A program made the translations under genes and the position numbers. The notes under the pieces are model-generated. The model was not told where the DNA came from. It did no database searches and saw only the letters and a program-made list of their open reading frames with translations. From positions 744,001 through 808,000 of the forward strand of contig NZ_JACHZX010000001.1 of the NCBI RefSeq assembly GCF_014193845.1: a stretch of 64,000 nt of DNA, in the 5' to 3' direction. The stretch comes from Sphingomonas sp. BK345 (lineage in GTDB: Bacteria; Pseudomonadota; Alphaproteobacteria; Sphingomonadales; Sphingomonadaceae). The number at the start of each line of letters is the position of its first letter. Position 1 is the first letter of the stretch. Shown one piece after another: positions 54,281-63,918 of this stretch.

Positions 54281-55051
54281 ATGAGCTACGCCCGTCGCCC
54301 GCAGCCGCAGATCGTCCGCGTCATCGACCTCGAGACCACCGGCTCCGCCCCGCCCGCGCACGCGGTGTGCGAGGTCGGCTGGCAGGACGTCGCGCTCGGC
54401 GCGGACGGGCGGTGGGAGCTGTACGGCGAGGGCGGCAACATCCTCGTCAACCCCGGCCGGCCGATGCCCGCGATCACCCAGGCGGTGCACCATATCCGCG
54501 ACGAGGACGTCGCCGACGCGCCGTGGTGGCATGACGTCGCGCGGCAGGTGCTCGATCCCTATCCGCGCCGCGTCGCGCTGGCGGCGCACCGCTCGGCCTT
54601 CGAGGAGCAGTTCTGCACCCCCGCGCTGACCCATGGCGCCGACTGGATCTGCACCTGGAAGTGCGCGCTGCGGCTGTGGCCCGACAGCCCGAGCTTCTCC
54701 AACCAGGTACTGCGCTACTGGCGCAAGCCCGCCGGGCTGGAACATGAGCGAGGCCTGCCCGCGCACCGTGCCTTCCCCGACGCCTATGTCACCGCGCATC
54801 ACCTGCGCGACCAGCTCAACGAGGCCTCGGTCGCGCAGCTGATCCAGTGGACCAGCGAGCCCGGGCTGCTGCCGCGCGTCCGCTACGGCCCCGACCGCGG
54901 CAAGGAGTGGCGCGAGATCGAGGAGGAGAGCCTGGTCAAGTTCCTCACCGACCGCGACCCCGACGTGCGCTACACCGCCGAGACCGAGATGGCGCGACGC
55001 CGCGGCGGCGGCCATGTCGGCCGCATGACGCCGCAGGAACTGCTGCTGTAG
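54281..55051 (+). CDS. 3'-5' exonuclease, DEDDh type (DnaQ/exonuclease X-like)
   Basis: The 256-residue protein has Exo [16 protein letters not shown] near residue 12 with the DxE pair, the Exo II region [13 protein letters not shown] near 106 and Exo III with [14 protein letters not shown] near 164, giving a DEDDh set. The end ([20 protein letters not shown]) is an added helical tail seen in exonuclease X-type proteins. It degrades single-stranded or mismatched DNA 3' ends. I chose the ATG at 54281; the frame is open further upstream but crosses a repeat. Confidence 0.85.
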   Translation: MSYARRPQPQIVRVIDLETTGSAPPAHAVCEVGWQDVALGADGRWELYGEGGNILVNPGRPMPAITQAVHHIRDEDVADAPWWHDVARQVLDPYPRRVALAAHRSAFEEQFCTPALTHGADWICTWKCALRLWPDSPSFSNQVLRYWRKPAGLEHERGLPAHRAFPDAYVTAHHLRDQLNEASVAQLIQWTSEPGLLPRVRYGPDRGKEWREIEEESLVKFLTDRDPDVRYTAETEMARRRGGGHVGRMTPQELLL

Positions 55052-55206
55052 GTTCCTCCTCCCGTGCTCCTGCGCTCGCGAGCTCGGGGCCACGAAGCGC
55101 GCGCGGCGCGGGAGCACGACGCGGGTGGGACAGTGCCCCCCCCGGCTCCTCCCTTGCCTTTCGCGCGCGGCTGCGGGAACACCGGCGCGACACGACGGAG
55201 TCACGG

Positions 55207-55656
55207 ATGCGCGGGCAGATACTCGGGGTCGACGTACGCAGCGGCGACGGGCTGGTCGCGGGCGAGGACGGCGAACGCTACACCTTCGCGCCCGAGGACT
55301 GGGCGCAGCACGGCGAGCCGATGCGCGGGCAGCTGGTCGACTTCGAGGCGGCGGCCGGGCGCGCGCGCAACGTCTTCCCGGTGCCGGTCGCGCCGGCCGC
55401 CGCGGCGCTGCCCGCCGCCGCTGCGCCGGCGCCGACCACCGACCGCAACAGATATATCGCCGCGGTACTGGCCTTCCTGTTCGGCATCTTCGGCATCCAC
55501 CGCTTCTATCTCGGCCGGGTCACCTCGGGGATCATCATGGCGGTGCTGACCTTCACCGTGATCGGCGCGCTGGTGACGGTGCCGCTCTCGATCGTCGACA
55601 TGGTGCGCTACCTCGTGATGTCCGACCGCGACTTCGCCGCGCGTTACGGGCGGTAG
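55207..55656 (+). CDS. TM2 domain membrane protein
   Basis: The 149-residue protein has an N-terminal part of about 60 residues like a small OB fold ([20 protein letters not shown]), an Ala/Pro linker, and a TM2 domain with two helices separated by the [16 protein letters not shown] motif that marks the family. It sits in the inner membrane; the function of TM2 proteins in bacteria is not known. It lies 155 bases after the exonuclease gene. Confidence 0.85.
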   Translation: MRGQILGVDVRSGDGLVAGEDGERYTFAPEDWAQHGEPMRGQLVDFEAAAGRARNVFPVPVAPAAAALPAAAAPAPTTDRNRYIAAVLAFLFGIFGIHRFYLGRVTSGIIMAVLTFTVIGALVTVPLSIVDMVRYLVMSDRDFAARYGR

Positions 55657-55674
55657 CGATAGGGCGGAAGAGCG

Positions 55675-55782
55675 GAGTTCTCCCGCCCCTTCAGGGGAGC
55701 GCCGGGGTGGGGCGCTTCCTCAAGCGAAGCATCCGCGGCGAGGCCCCACCCCGCCCTCCCCCGAAGGGGAGGGAGTTCTTCC
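55675..55782. repeat. Dispersed palindromic element (family A variant)
   Basis: The left arm (GAGTTCTCCCGCCCCTTCAG) and right arm (CCCCGAAGGGGAGGGAGTTC) are complementary, with inner CGCCGGGGTGGGGC and GCCCCACCCCG boxes. It lies between the TM2 gene and rph. Confidence 0.75.
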
Positions 55783-55856
55783 CCTCCCCGCAACCCGCTG
55801 GCGCGGCGGCGGCAACGCGGCTAGGGCCGGCACCGTCCGAGCTTGAGGAGAGTTTC

Positions 55857-56570
55857 ATGCGCCCCAGCGGCCGCACCCCCGACCAGATGCGCGCGATCAC
55901 GATCGAGCCGCGCTTCACGCGCCACGCCGAGGGATCGGTGCTGATCGGCTTCGGCGACACCAAGGTGCTGGTCACCGCCTCGGTCGAGGAGCGCGTGCCG
56001 CCGTTCCTGCGCGGCAAGGGCCAGGGCTGGGTCACCGCCGAGTACGGCATGCTGCCGCGCGCCACGCACACGCGCAGCAGCCGCGAGGCCGCCAAGGGCA
56101 AGCAGTCGGGCCGCACCCAGGAGATCCAGCGGCTGATCGGCCGTAGCTTGCGCGCCGTCACCGACATGGCGCTGCTCGGCGAACGCCAGATCACGCTCGA
56201 CTGCGACGTGATCCAGGCCGACGGCGGCACCCGCACCGCCTCGATCTCGGGCGCCTGGGTGGCGCTGCGGCTCGCGGTGGACGCACTGCTCCGCGACGGC
56301 AAGCTCGCCGCCGACCCGATCCGCCAGAAGGTGGCGGCGGTGTCGTGCGGCATCTACCAGGGCAACCCCGTGCTCGACCTCGATTACGACGAGGATTCGA
56401 ACGCCGACGCCGACGCCAATTTCGTGCTGCTCGAGAACGGCCATATCGCCGAGGCGCAGGCCACCGCCGAGCACGCCACCTATGACGAGGAGGCGCTGCT
56501 CCGCCTGCTGCGGCTGGCGCGGATCGGCTGCACCGACATCTTCGCCGCGCAGGCGAAGGCGGTCGCGTGA
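55857..56570 (+). CDS. rph: Ribonuclease PH
   Basis: The 237-residue protein has the usual RNase PH length and motifs: [40 protein letters not shown] and the [20 protein letters not shown] stretch with the phosphate- and RNA-binding arginines, then [18 protein letters not shown]. It trims the 3' end of tRNA precursors by phosphorolysis. A GGAGAG ribosome binding site precedes the ATG at 55857, and the stop overlaps rdgB by 4 bases. Confidence 0.97.
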   Translation: MRPSGRTPDQMRAITIEPRFTRHAEGSVLIGFGDTKVLVTASVEERVPPFLRGKGQGWVTAEYGMLPRATHTRSSREAAKGKQSGRTQEIQRLIGRSLRAVTDMALLGERQITLDCDVIQADGGTRTASISGAWVALRLAVDALLRDGKLAADPIRQKVAAVSCGIYQGNPVLDLDYDEDSNADADANFVLLENGHIAEAQATAEHATYDEEALLRLLRLARIGCTDIFAAQAKAVA

Positions 56571-57193
56571 GCGGCGAGGGGAAGGAGCCGCAGGCGATCC
56601 GCAAGCTCGCCCCGGGCAAGCTCGTGATCGCCAGCCACAACCAGGGCAAGGTGCGCGAGATCGCCGCCCTGCTCGAGGGGCGCGGGCTCGACGTCGTCTC
56701 CGCGGGCGAGCTCGACCTGCCCGAGCCCGAGGAGACCGGCACCACCTTCGTGATGAACGCCGAGCTCAAGGCGCGCGCCGCGGCGGACCTGTCGGGGCTG
56801 CCCGCGCTGGCCGACGACAGCGGGCTGTGCGTCGACGCGCTGAACGGTGATCCCGGCATCTTCTCGGCGCGCTGGGGCGGCGAGACCAAGGACTTCGGCC
56901 ACGCGATGCGCCTGGTCGAGGACAAGCTCGCCGCGCTGCCCGACGCGCCGCGCACCGCGCATTTCGTCTGCGCGCTGGCGCTGGCCTGGCCCGACGGCCA
57001 CGTCGAGTGGTTCGAGGGCCGCGTCGACGGGACGCTGGTGTGGCCGCCGCGCGGCGACAAGGGCCATGGCTACGACCCGGTGTTCCGCCCCGACGGGCAC
57101 GACGCCACCTTCGGCGAGATGGACGAGCCGGCGAAGAACGAGATCAGCCATCGCGGCGACGCCTTCCGGCAGCTGGTCGCGGCGGTGTTCTGA
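56567..57193 (+). CDS. rdgB: Non-canonical purine NTP pyrophosphatase (RdgB/HAM1)
   Basis: The 208-residue protein has [20 protein letters not shown], the [20 protein letters not shown] motif and [20 protein letters not shown], all typical of the HAM1 family. It cleaves dITP and XTP to keep them out of DNA. It follows rph with a 4-base overlap, the standard alphaproteobacterial rph-rdgB pair. The ATG is replaced by GTG at 56567. Confidence 0.96.
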   Translation: MSGEGKEPQAIRKLAPGKLVIASHNQGKVREIAALLEGRGLDVVSAGELDLPEPEETGTTFVMNAELKARAAADLSGLPALADDSGLCVDALNGDPGIFSARWGGETKDFGHAMRLVEDKLAALPDAPRTAHFVCALALAWPDGHVEWFEGRVDGTLVWPPRGDKGHGYDPVFRPDGHDATFGEMDEPAKNEISHRGDAFRQLVAAVF

Positions 57194-57242
57194 GCCGGGC
57201 GACGCTCTTGCGCCGCTAGCGGGTCCCGACCCACGAGACCGC

Positions 57243-57575
57243 CCCGGCGCACGCCGGGGCTCAGGTGGGATGGCTTCGGCGGGACTCACGCACGTCCCCC
57301 GGCTGGACCCCGGCGTCCGCCGGGGTGGCGGCAGTGGGCTGAGTGGAGCTTCCTTCCGGCGCAGTGCCCCGACGGAGGCCGGGGCCCAGTCGGGAAGGCC
57401 GACGTGAGTTCCGCCAGCGTCTCTCACCTCGATCCGACAGACGCGCGGGTGGCGGCATCGGAGTGAGCGGAGCATCCCGCGCACCATGCTCCGGCGGGCG
57501 CCCGCGCCGGGTGACACGGCTCATGTTCGAGCCATCAGCCGCCCCCAACTGGGCCCCGGCCTTCGCCGGGGCACG
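57243..57575. repeat. Cluster of dispersed palindromic elements (family B)
   Basis: At least four arms are seen: GCCCCGGCGCACGCCGGGGC, ACCCCGGCGTCCGCCGGGGT, GCCCCGACGGAGGCCGGGGC and GCCCCGGCCTTCGCCGGGGC, with CCCCCGGCTGG/CCCAACTGGG boxes beside them. They form two head-to-head units that fill the gap 57194-57646, which has no supported gene. Confidence 0.75.
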
Positions 57576-57646
57576 AGCCTGCCGCCGCAGTTCACCGCCT
57601 CACCAAGCGGTTCGCCTCACCTCGGCACCCCGCCACATGCCCCTTC

Positions 57647-60022
57647 TCACGTCCGCGGCAACGCGTACGCCAGCGTGTAATCCCCGTACCGCGTCCCCAG
57701 CGCGCCGTGGCCGCCCGCGGTGATCACGACGTACTGCCGCCCGTCGCGCCCGCGATAGGTCATCGGCGTCGCCTGCGCGCCGGCGGGCAGTCGCGCCTTC
57801 CACACCACCTTGCCGGTGCTGAGATCGAAGGCGCGCAGATATTGGTCGGTGGTGGCGCCGATGAAGGCCAGCCCGCCCGCGGTGATGATCGAGCCGCCGA
57901 GGTTGGGCACGCCGGTCTTGAGCGGCACGCCGAGGTGCGAGCCGAACAGCCCGGTGTCGCGCGCGGTGCCCAGCACCTCGCGCCACAGCACCTTGCGCGT
58001 GCCGAGGTCGACCGCGGTGAGATGACCCCAGGGCGGCGCCACACAGGGCGCGCCGAAGATGCCGACCCACGCCTTGACCACCGCGACGTACGGCGTGTTG
58101 TACTGCGTCTGCAGCTGCGCCTGCATCGCGTTCTCGCCGCCCTGCTTCTGCTTCATCAGCTTCGCCGCGCGCGGGTCGTCGCGGCGCATCAGCCACAGCT
58201 TGAACGGCATCTCCATCGTGTTGACCGTCATCACCCCGCGCACCGGGTCAACCGCCGCGCCGCCCCAGTCGGTGACGCCGTCGAACGCCGGGTGGCCGAT
58301 GATCGGCTTGAGCCCCATCGGCTGGTAGATGCCGGTGCCCTGCGCGCGGCGGATGTCGATGCGGCAGAAGAGCTGGTCGATCGGCGTCGCGCCCCAGGTC
58401 GCCACCTCGGTCGGCGCGGGCGGGGTGAAGCTCGGCATGCCGGTCGAGAAGGGCTGGGTCGGCGACACGCGCACGCCCGGCGTCGCGCCGTCGGTGCGCA
58501 CCTTGCGCTCGGTGATCGCGGCGATCGGCGCGCCGGTCAGCCGGTTGAGAAAGAACACCTGCCCCATCTTGGTGGTCTGGATCAGCGCCGGAATCACCTG
58601 ACCGTTCGGTGCGCGATAGTCGAACAGCGACGGGCCGATCGGCAGGTCCATGTCCCACATGTCGCGGTGAACCAGCTGGCGCACCCAGCGCAGCTTGCCC
58701 GTCTGCGCCTCGAGCGCGACGATCGCGCTGCCGAAGCGGTCGTCGAACGGGCGGCGGTAGCCGATCCAGTAATCGGGCGAGGCGTTGCCGGTGCCGAGAT
58801 AGACCAGGCCGTTGTCGGGGTCGGCGGTGATCGCGCCCCACACGTTGGGCGTGCCGCGGGTATAGACCTGCCCGGCGGGCAGCGGCGCGATCGCGTCGGG
58901 CGAGCGGCCGACGTCCCACGCCCAGACCGGCGCGCCCGAGACCGGGTCGTAGGCGCGCACCACGCCCGAGGGAATGTCGCGGTTGACGTTGTCGGTGATG
59001 CGCTCGCCGATGATCAGCCGGCCGTTCACCACGACCGGCGGCGTGGTGCCGATCTGGTCGGAGGGCTTGGACACGCCCATGTTGGCGCGCATGTCGATCG
59101 CGCCGCCCTGGCCGAAGCTCGGGCACGGCCGGCCGGTGTCGGCGTCGAGCGCGACCAGCCGCGCGTCGAAGGTCGGCGCGAAGATGCGCCGCGGGCAGGC
59201 CGTGCCGGCGGGCGCCTCGAAATAGGTGACGCCGCGGCAGACCAGATAGTTGTTGCCCTCGACCTTGGCGGCCTCGTGCCAGCTCCACTTGGTCTTGCCC
59301 GTGGTGGCGTCGATCGCCTGGACGAAGGAGTGCGGCGTGCAGGTGTAGAGCGTGTCGCCGATGTGGATCGGGGTCGACTCGGAATGGTATTCGCGTTTGT
59401 GCTCGGTCGCCTCGGCGGGCATCGGCAGGTCGCCGGTGCGCTGCGTCCAGGCGAGCTGGAGCTGGGCGACATTCTGCGGCGTGATGTCGGCCAGCGCCGA
59501 GTAGCGCCGCCCCGCGGGCGTGCCGCCATAGTCGCGCCAGTCGGCGTCGGCCGCGCCGGTCGGTGCCGCGGCGAGGGTGGCACGCGGTGCGCTCCCCGGC
59601 GTCGCCCCCTGCGCGGCGACGTCCTGGTGGCCGAGCATCAGACCGAGCCCGGCGAGCGCGGCCACGCCCGCGGCCACCGCCGGCACCGCACGCGAGCGTG
59701 CGCGCGGCCCGCGCCGCCAGCCGGTCAGCAGCACCAGCGCGAGCAGCACGGTCGGCGCGACCAGCCGCGGGATCAGCTGCAGCCCGTCGAGCCCGACCTC
59801 CCACAGCGCCCACAGCAACGTGCCGACCCAGACCGCCACATAGAGCCAGCGCCCGGCGGGGTGGCCGCGCCCGAGCAACGCCCCGCTCGCCACCATCGCG
59901 ATACCGGCGATGACGTAATACGGCGAGCCGCCGAGCGACGCGAGCACCCCGCCCGCGACCGCGAAGAACCCGCCGAGGATCGCGACGACCCATGCCAGCG
60001 CCACGGTGAGCAACCGCCCCAT
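57647..60022 (-). CDS. gcd: Membrane-bound PQQ-dependent glucose dehydrogenase
   Basis: The 791-residue protein has five N-terminal transmembrane helices (about residues 5-130) and then the quinoprotein propeller: DWRDYGGTPAGRRYSALADI, TPQNVAQLQLAWTQRTGDL, RIFAPTFDARLVALDADTG and SGAPVWAWDVGRSPD. The length is close to E. coli Gcd (796). It oxidises glucose to gluconate in the periplasm and passes electrons to ubiquinone; PQQ must come from elsewhere. The ATG at 60022 fits the first membrane helix; a longer frame crosses a repeat. Confidence 0.94.
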   Translation of the reverse strand: MGRLLTVALAWVVAILGGFFAVAGGVLASLGGSPYYVIAGIAMVASGALLGRGHPAGRWLYVAVWVGTLLWALWEVGLDGLQLIPRLVAPTVLLALVLLTGWRRGPRARSRAVPAVAAGVAALAGLGLMLGHQDVAAQGATPGSAPRATLAAAPTGAADADWRDYGGTPAGRRYSALADITPQNVAQLQLAWTQRTGDLPMPAEATEHKREYHSESTPIHIGDTLYTCTPHSFVQAIDATTGKTKWSWHEAAKVEGNNYLVCRGVTYFEAPAGTACPRRIFAPTFDARLVALDADTGRPCPSFGQGGAIDMRANMGVSKPSDQIGTTPPVVVNGRLIIGERITDNVNRDIPSGVVRAYDPVSGAPVWAWDVGRSPDAIAPLPAGQVYTRGTPNVWGAITADPDNGLVYLGTGNASPDYWIGYRRPFDDRFGSAIVALEAQTGKLRWVRQLVHRDMWDMDLPIGPSLFDYRAPNGQVIPALIQTTKMGQVFFLNRLTGAPIAAITERKVRTDGATPGVRVSPTQPFSTGMPSFTPPAPTEVATWGATPIDQLFCRIDIRRAQGTGIYQPMGLKPIIGHPAFDGVTDWGGAAVDPVRGVMTVNTMEMPFKLWLMRRDDPRAAKLMKQKQGGENAMQAQLQTQYNTPYVAVVKAWVGIFGAPCVAPPWGHLTAVDLGTRKVLWREVLGTARDTGLFGSHLGVPLKTGVPNLGGSIITAGGLAFIGATTDQYLRAFDLSTGKVVWKARLPAGAQATPMTYRGRDGRQYVVITAGGHGALGTRYGDYTLAYALPRT

Positions 60023-60160
60023 AACTCGCTTCCTCGTTGATCGAGAGCAAGAACGCGGCGGCGGACGAAAAGTAACGGGATGTTGCTGAGGGAGGGGCAA
60101 TCTCACTAACTCATCTGCAATCCAGGCGCCTGGCGGGGGCGGGCCCCCTCCCCTTCCCCT

Positions 60161-60259
60161 GCCGTCATCCCGGACTAAGTCCGGGATCCACTGATCCGCT
60201 GGAGCAACGGGTGCGGAGTGAGCGGCACGGTGGATCCCGGACCCAGTCCGCGATGACGG
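60161..60259. repeat. Dispersed inverted repeat (family C variant) upstream of gcd
   Basis: Arms at 60161-60191 (GCCGTCATCCCGGACTAAGT, then CCGGGATCCAC) and 60230-60259 are inverted copies. The gap 60023-60548 contains no other structure I can support except the promoters of gcd and the SDR gene. Confidence 0.75.
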
Positions 60260-60548
60260 AGAGAGTGCGGCGGGCTGATCTGAGCCAGGGACGTCCTTCT
60301 GCGCGCCCTTTCCGCGGACGCGGCGACGCCTCTTCCGTCGCGCGACTCCTTGCACCCGCCCGCGTCTTCGATGACAAAGCCGGCGATCCACCCGCCCCCG
60401 TCTCGCGCCGCCGCAGCTTCCCTCGCCACGTAGGCGCGCTATCTTGCCACCCGGTCAACGGAGTCGACGCCCATGGTCCCGCATCGCCGCTGAGGCGGCC
60501 CGGCCCGGCGGCGCGTGCCGCCCCCTTCTCTCCTGACCAGAGACCGAC

Positions 60549-61328
60549 ATGACACGATTGAACGACAAGACCTGCGTCGTCACCGGCGCGGCGCGCGGCA
60601 TCGGCCGCGCCATCGCCGCGCGCTTCCACGCCGAGGGCGCGCGCGTGATCCTCACCGACCTGGACGCGCCCGCCGGCGCCGATGCCGCCGCCGCGGTCGG
60701 CTGTAGCTTCCGCGCGCTCGACGTGCGCGAGGAGGGCGACTGGGCGCGGCTCGCGCGCGACCTTCCCGCGCTCGACGTGCTGGTCAACAACGCGGGCGTG
60801 ACCGGCTTCGAGGCGGGTGCCGTCGCGCACGACCCCGAACATGCCACGCTGGCGGACTGGCGCGCGGTCCACCGCGTCAACCTCGACGGGACCTTCCTCG
60901 GCTGCCGCTACGCGATCGGCGCGATGAAGGCGGCGGGCCGCGGCGCGATCATCAACGTCTCGTCGCGCTCGGGGATGGTAGGGGTGCCCGGCGCTGCCGC
61001 CTATGCCGCGTCCAAGGCGGCGGTGCGCAACCACAGCAAGAGCGTCGCGCTCTACTGCGCGCAGCAGGGCTGGGCGATCCGCTGCAACTCGATCCACCCC
61101 GGTGCGATCCTCACCCCGATGTGGGAGCCGATGCTGGGCGAGGGACCGGCGCGCGCAGAGCGGATGCGCGCGCTGGTGGCGGACACGCCCTTGCGCCGCT
61201 TCGGTCAGGCCGAAGAGGTCGCCGCGGTGGCGGTGATGCTTGCCTCCGACGAGGCGACCTATCTCACCGGCGCCGAGCTGACGATCGACGGCGGGCTGCT
61301 CGCCGGCTCGGCGGCGGCGCCGGGCTAG
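60549..61328 (+). CDS. Short-chain dehydrogenase/reductase
   Basis: The 259-residue protein has the classical SDR set: cofactor motif [12 protein letters not shown] near residue 12, NNAG near 82, the serine in IINVSSRSG near 138 and [11 protein letters not shown] near 152, with the substrate-loop segment [10 protein letters not shown]. The LTDLDAP after the second strand suggests NAD preference. It oxidises an alcohol or reduces a ketone, substrate unknown. It stands alone with GAGACC before the ATG. Confidence 0.92.
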   Translation: MTRLNDKTCVVTGAARGIGRAIAARFHAEGARVILTDLDAPAGADAAAAVGCSFRALDVREEGDWARLARDLPALDVLVNNAGVTGFEAGAVAHDPEHATLADWRAVHRVNLDGTFLGCRYAIGAMKAAGRGAIINVSSRSGMVGVPGAAAYAASKAAVRNHSKSVALYCAQQGWAIRCNSIHPGAILTPMWEPMLGEGPARAERMRALVADTPLRRFGQAEEVAAVAVMLASDEATYLTGAELTIDGGLLAGSAAAPG

Positions 61329-61355
61329 CGCGCGGCGGGCTCCGGTGGCGCCGCC

Positions 61356-61955
61356 TCAATAGGCCGTCTCGCCGATCGTCTCGCCCGCGGGGGCGTAGCG
61401 GCAGACGAGCACGTCGTCGCGCCGCCCCGCCGCCAGCGCGCAGCCGAGCCGCGCGGTGCCGCGCCACACGATCTGCGCGTAATGCACCGCGTCCTGCCAG
61501 CGCCCGGTGCGGCTGAAGCGCGGCGACGGCGCGTTGACATAGGCCCGGCGCTCGTCGAGCCACCAGCGCACCATCTCGGCATAGGCGTAGGCGTCGCGCG
61601 TGCCGGCGAACAGGTTCTCGCCCTGGCGCTGGCGGCCACGCGGCTGCGCGGCGTGGGCGAAGCGGCCGGTGCGCGCCAGCTCGCGGGCATACGCCTCGGC
61701 GGCGCGCGCGAGCGTCTCGTCCCAGGCGAGCGGCGGCAGCGCCAGCTCGGCGCGGGCGCGATTGTGCTCGTCGAGCATCGCCTGGCGCAGCAGCAGCGGG
61801 CCGCGCGGGGCGGGATCGATCCGCTGGCGCCACTCGGTCGCGCCGGCGCGCGGCGGCGGCGCGAGTCGCGACGGCTCGGCGCGGGCGGGGAGGTCGACGG
61901 AGGAGCGCGCGAGCAGCGCGGCGGCGAGCAGGACGACGGTTCGTTGCGAGGACAC
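61356..61955 (-). CDS. CAP-domain (SCP-like) secreted protein
   Basis: The 199-residue protein starts with a signal peptide (VVLLAAALLARSSVDLPARA). A CAP domain follows: LLLRQAMLDEHNRARAELAL with PPLAWDETLARAAEAYA, then GENLFAG, WWLDERRAYVN and HYAQIVWRGTARLGCALA, with the two histidines of the CAP pocket. Bacterial CAP proteins are extracellular and of uncertain function. The GTG at 61955 has an AGGAG ribosome binding site and fits the signal peptide. Confidence 0.88.
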   Translation of the reverse strand: MSSQRTVVLLAAALLARSSVDLPARAEPSRLAPPPRAGATEWRQRIDPAPRGPLLLRQAMLDEHNRARAELALPPLAWDETLARAAEAYARELARTGRFAHAAQPRGRQRQGENLFAGTRDAYAYAEMVRWWLDERRAYVNAPSPRFSRTGRWQDAVHYAQIVWRGTARLGCALAAGRRDDVLVCRYAPAGETIGETAY

Positions 61956-62219
61956 AACGAGCGCTCCTAGCGCCCGCGACTCGCGGTGCAAGGCGGGGTC
62001 GCAACGGCGCGCGGCGCTCGGCTGTGCTGGAGCGGGACGGGGGTGGTGGGCCGTCTTGCCCATGGCGCCTGCGCGCAGGGGTCCACGGCGGCGTGGCGAG
62101 CGCCGTGCGGTCTCTCTCCGCGACCATTCGCCTATGGTCGCCTGCCCCGTCCTTCCTGCCCGCGGCTTCAGGAGCTCGCCGTCCGCGAAGGTTCACCGGC
62201 CTTGCCGCACGCAGTATCG

Positions 62220-62885
62220 TCACCCGATCAGCCGCGGCACGGAGACGCGGGGCGGTAGCCCGGCGCGCGCGCGGCGCAGCGTCGCGGGCGCCTCCACCAG
62301 CGGGGCCGCGCCCGCCAGCGCCTCCCGCAGCTTGAAGTCGCGCGGGATCGCGCGGACGGCCTCGGCGTCGCTGGTGAAATCGGGCGCGATCACGTCGAAG
62401 GCGGCGATCAGCTCGGCGAGCGACTCCGGCGGCAGCGCGTGGAGCGTCGCCGCGAGCCGCCGCATCCCCTCGTCGTCGACGCCGGGCTCGATCTCCTCGT
62501 CACCGAAACGCTCGAGCAGCAAGGTGAAGACCGTCACGATACGCGCCGCCACCGCCGCGATCGGGGAGATACCGGCGGCTTGGCAGACTGCGCGCTGGCG
62601 AACGATGTTCGCCTCGATTCGTTGCGGTAGCTCCGATTGGTCCTGGAGCCCATGACTCTCCGATATGTCACGGACGATCGAGGCCTCTTCGCCGTCCAGC
62701 GTGTCGGCGACGGCATCGAACGCGGCGATCAACGAAGGGAGCTGCTCCAGTCCCACATGGTCGAGGGCATCTCCTGTATATTCTCCGAGGCTGACGTTGG
62801 CGTCGAGATCCAGCAGTTCTTCACCAATCTGCTCGATGAAGATGTAAACCGTCGCGTAGATGCGGGCGAGATCCATTATCGTCAT
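62220..62885 (-). CDS. Hypothetical helical protein downstream of the second toxin-like gene
   Basis: The 221-residue protein is acidic and helical (LARIYATVYIFIEQIGEELL, LPSLIAAFDAVADTLDGEEA, RIVTVFTLLLERFGDEEIEP) and has no signal peptide. It lies 46 bases after the truncated toxin-like gene on the same strand, the position of a cognate immunity gene, but it shows no similarity to the immunity-like genes at 15783-16778. Calling it an immunity protein is an inference from position. No family recognised. Confidence 0.5.
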   Translation of the reverse strand: MTIMDLARIYATVYIFIEQIGEELLDLDANVSLGEYTGDALDHVGLEQLPSLIAAFDAVADTLDGEEASIVRDISESHGLQDQSELPQRIEANIVRQRAVCQAAGISPIAAVAARIVTVFTLLLERFGDEEIEPGVDDEGMRRLAATLHALPPESLAELIAAFDVIAPDFTSDAEAVRAIPRDFKLREALAGAAPLVEAPATLRRARAGLPPRVSVPRLIG

Positions 62886-62931
62886 GGTTACACAATCCTC
62901 ACGCTTATCCTTCTCGTTCCAACCTTCCTTA

Positions 62932-63519
62932 TCATTCTTCTCGCGATCGCCGCGCGCTTCGCATCCTCCACTTCCCAGACGGCGTGTCCTCCGCCGATAT
63001 CATCCCGTCGATCATCGCAGCCACACCCGCGTTGGTCTGCGCGATCGTGATCAGTGGATTGGTGGTAAGCGCGGCTTTGAGGCCGGCGGCGCTGCTCCTC
63101 CCGACATCGGCTACGCCCTCCCCGACACCCGCGGCGAAGTCGACCGCCGCCGCCGCCGGATCGTGCGGCTGAGCCGCCAGTGCACGCAGATACTGCTGAT
63201 ATCGCGCCTCGATCGCGGCGCGATTGTCTGACCGGTCGCCATGACGCGAGAGCTGCTCGGCGCGCCACGCCTCAGCCTCCGCCCGCGTGCGAACCGGCGG
63301 CAGCTCCCGATCCTCGGTGAGCGCGATCTTCGTGCCGCCGTCACCACCTGGATTCGACGTGAAGCGGCCGTCACGTGGATCATGCCACGGATTGAACTTT
63401 AACTCGACGCCGTCCTCGCGGAGCGTCGGCAGCCTCCCGGTGCGCAGCCAGATCGAGAATACGCGCCGTCGTTCCGCGGGATCCAAGCCCGCGGGTAGAT
63501 ATGCTCTGGGCATGTTCAT
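62932..63519 (-). CDS. Second toxin-like protein with the conserved N-terminal module, probably truncated
   Basis: The first 59 of 195 residues match the toxin-like protein at 16775-17845 (48 identical), including RRRVFSIWLRTGRLPT and VELKFNPWHDPRDGRFTS. The rest is unrelated: a charged helical part (AEAEAWRAEQLSRHG) and a linker (DFAAGVGEGVADVGRSSAAG, with NPLITIAQTNAGVAAMIDG) of the kind that comes before a toxin domain. The frame stops at 62932 with no compact C-terminal domain, so the toxic end looks lost, and other frames stay open past the stop, which fits a frameshift. The ATG at 63519 follows the shared leader. Confidence 0.55.
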   Translation of the reverse strand: MNMPRAYLPAGLDPAERRRVFSIWLRTGRLPTLREDGVELKFNPWHDPRDGRFTSNPGGDGGTKIALTEDRELPPVRTRAEAEAWRAEQLSRHGDRSDNRAAIEARYQQYLRALAAQPHDPAAAAVDFAAGVGEGVADVGRSSAAGLKAALTTNPLITIAQTNAGVAAMIDGMISAEDTPSGKWRMRSARRSREE

Positions 63520-63536
63520 CGTGTCGCTCCGCCGTA

Positions 63537-63580
63537 GACGCGGCGAGAACATTTGAGCAACATTCTCCAACAAGGCAATC
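63537..63580 (-). promoter_or_regulatory. Conserved 44-bp leader upstream of the second toxin-like gene
   Basis: It is 43/44 identical to 17865-17908 (one C/T difference) and lies at nearly the same distance from the ATG (18 bases here, 20 there). In both loci it could encode DCLVGECC, but the frame to the toxin is shifted here, so selection on a protein is unlikely. Confidence 0.6.
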
Positions 63581-63656
63581 CGGTGCCGCCGCGCGATCAC
63601 CGCCGCGGGTCAGCGTGCGCGGCGCGCGCGTTGACCCAGGGTGACGCGTCGGAACA

Positions 63657-63722
63657 CCCGCCGCGACGGAGCAGATAAGAGCCGCCGTTTCGGCTCGGTC
63701 GCACGACGGCGATCTGGATCGG
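63657..63722 (-). pseudogene. Orphan fragment of a toxin C-terminal tip
   Basis: Read on the minus strand the frame encodes IQIAVVRPSRNGGSYLLRR, which parallels the last residues of the toxin-like protein at 16775 (AVVIVRPQQEGGSYIIRR). It has no module or start of its own and lies just upstream of the second locus, so it looks like the leftover end of a displaced copy. Confidence 0.45.
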
Positions 63723-63831
63723 TCCGGGCTCGTCCCGAAGGTCGCCTCGATCGCGCGCCGCGCGCGCGGCAACTGCGTCCATCCGCCGCCGCGGGTCACC
63801 GCGGTGGGGCGTAGATCAGCTCTGCGGGAAA

Positions 63832-63918
63832 TGGTGCCCAGAAGAGGACTCGAACCTCCACGACCTTGCGATCGCCAGCACCTGAAGCTGGTGCGTCTAC
63901 CAATTCCGCCATCTGGGC
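63832..63918 (-). tRNA. tRNA-Leu (anticodon CAG)
   Basis: Read on the minus strand the 87 bases start GCCCAGATGGCGGAATTGGT, have the anticodon loop TTCAGGT (anticodon CAG), a long variable arm as in tRNA-Leu, the T arm GGAGGTTCGAGTCCTC and the acceptor end TCTGGGC-A followed by an encoded CCA. All stems pair. The degraded toxin-like locus lies about 110 bases downstream. Confidence 0.95.

Noticed and set aside
57243..57575. CRISPR array
   Set aside because: The repeated arms are inverted and irregularly spaced, without direct repeats of constant spacing or spacers, and no cas genes are near.
61121..62223. Large minus and plus strand open frames around the CAP-domain gene
   Set aside because: They are other-frame shadows of the SDR and CAP-domain genes, which have intact catalytic or family motifs.
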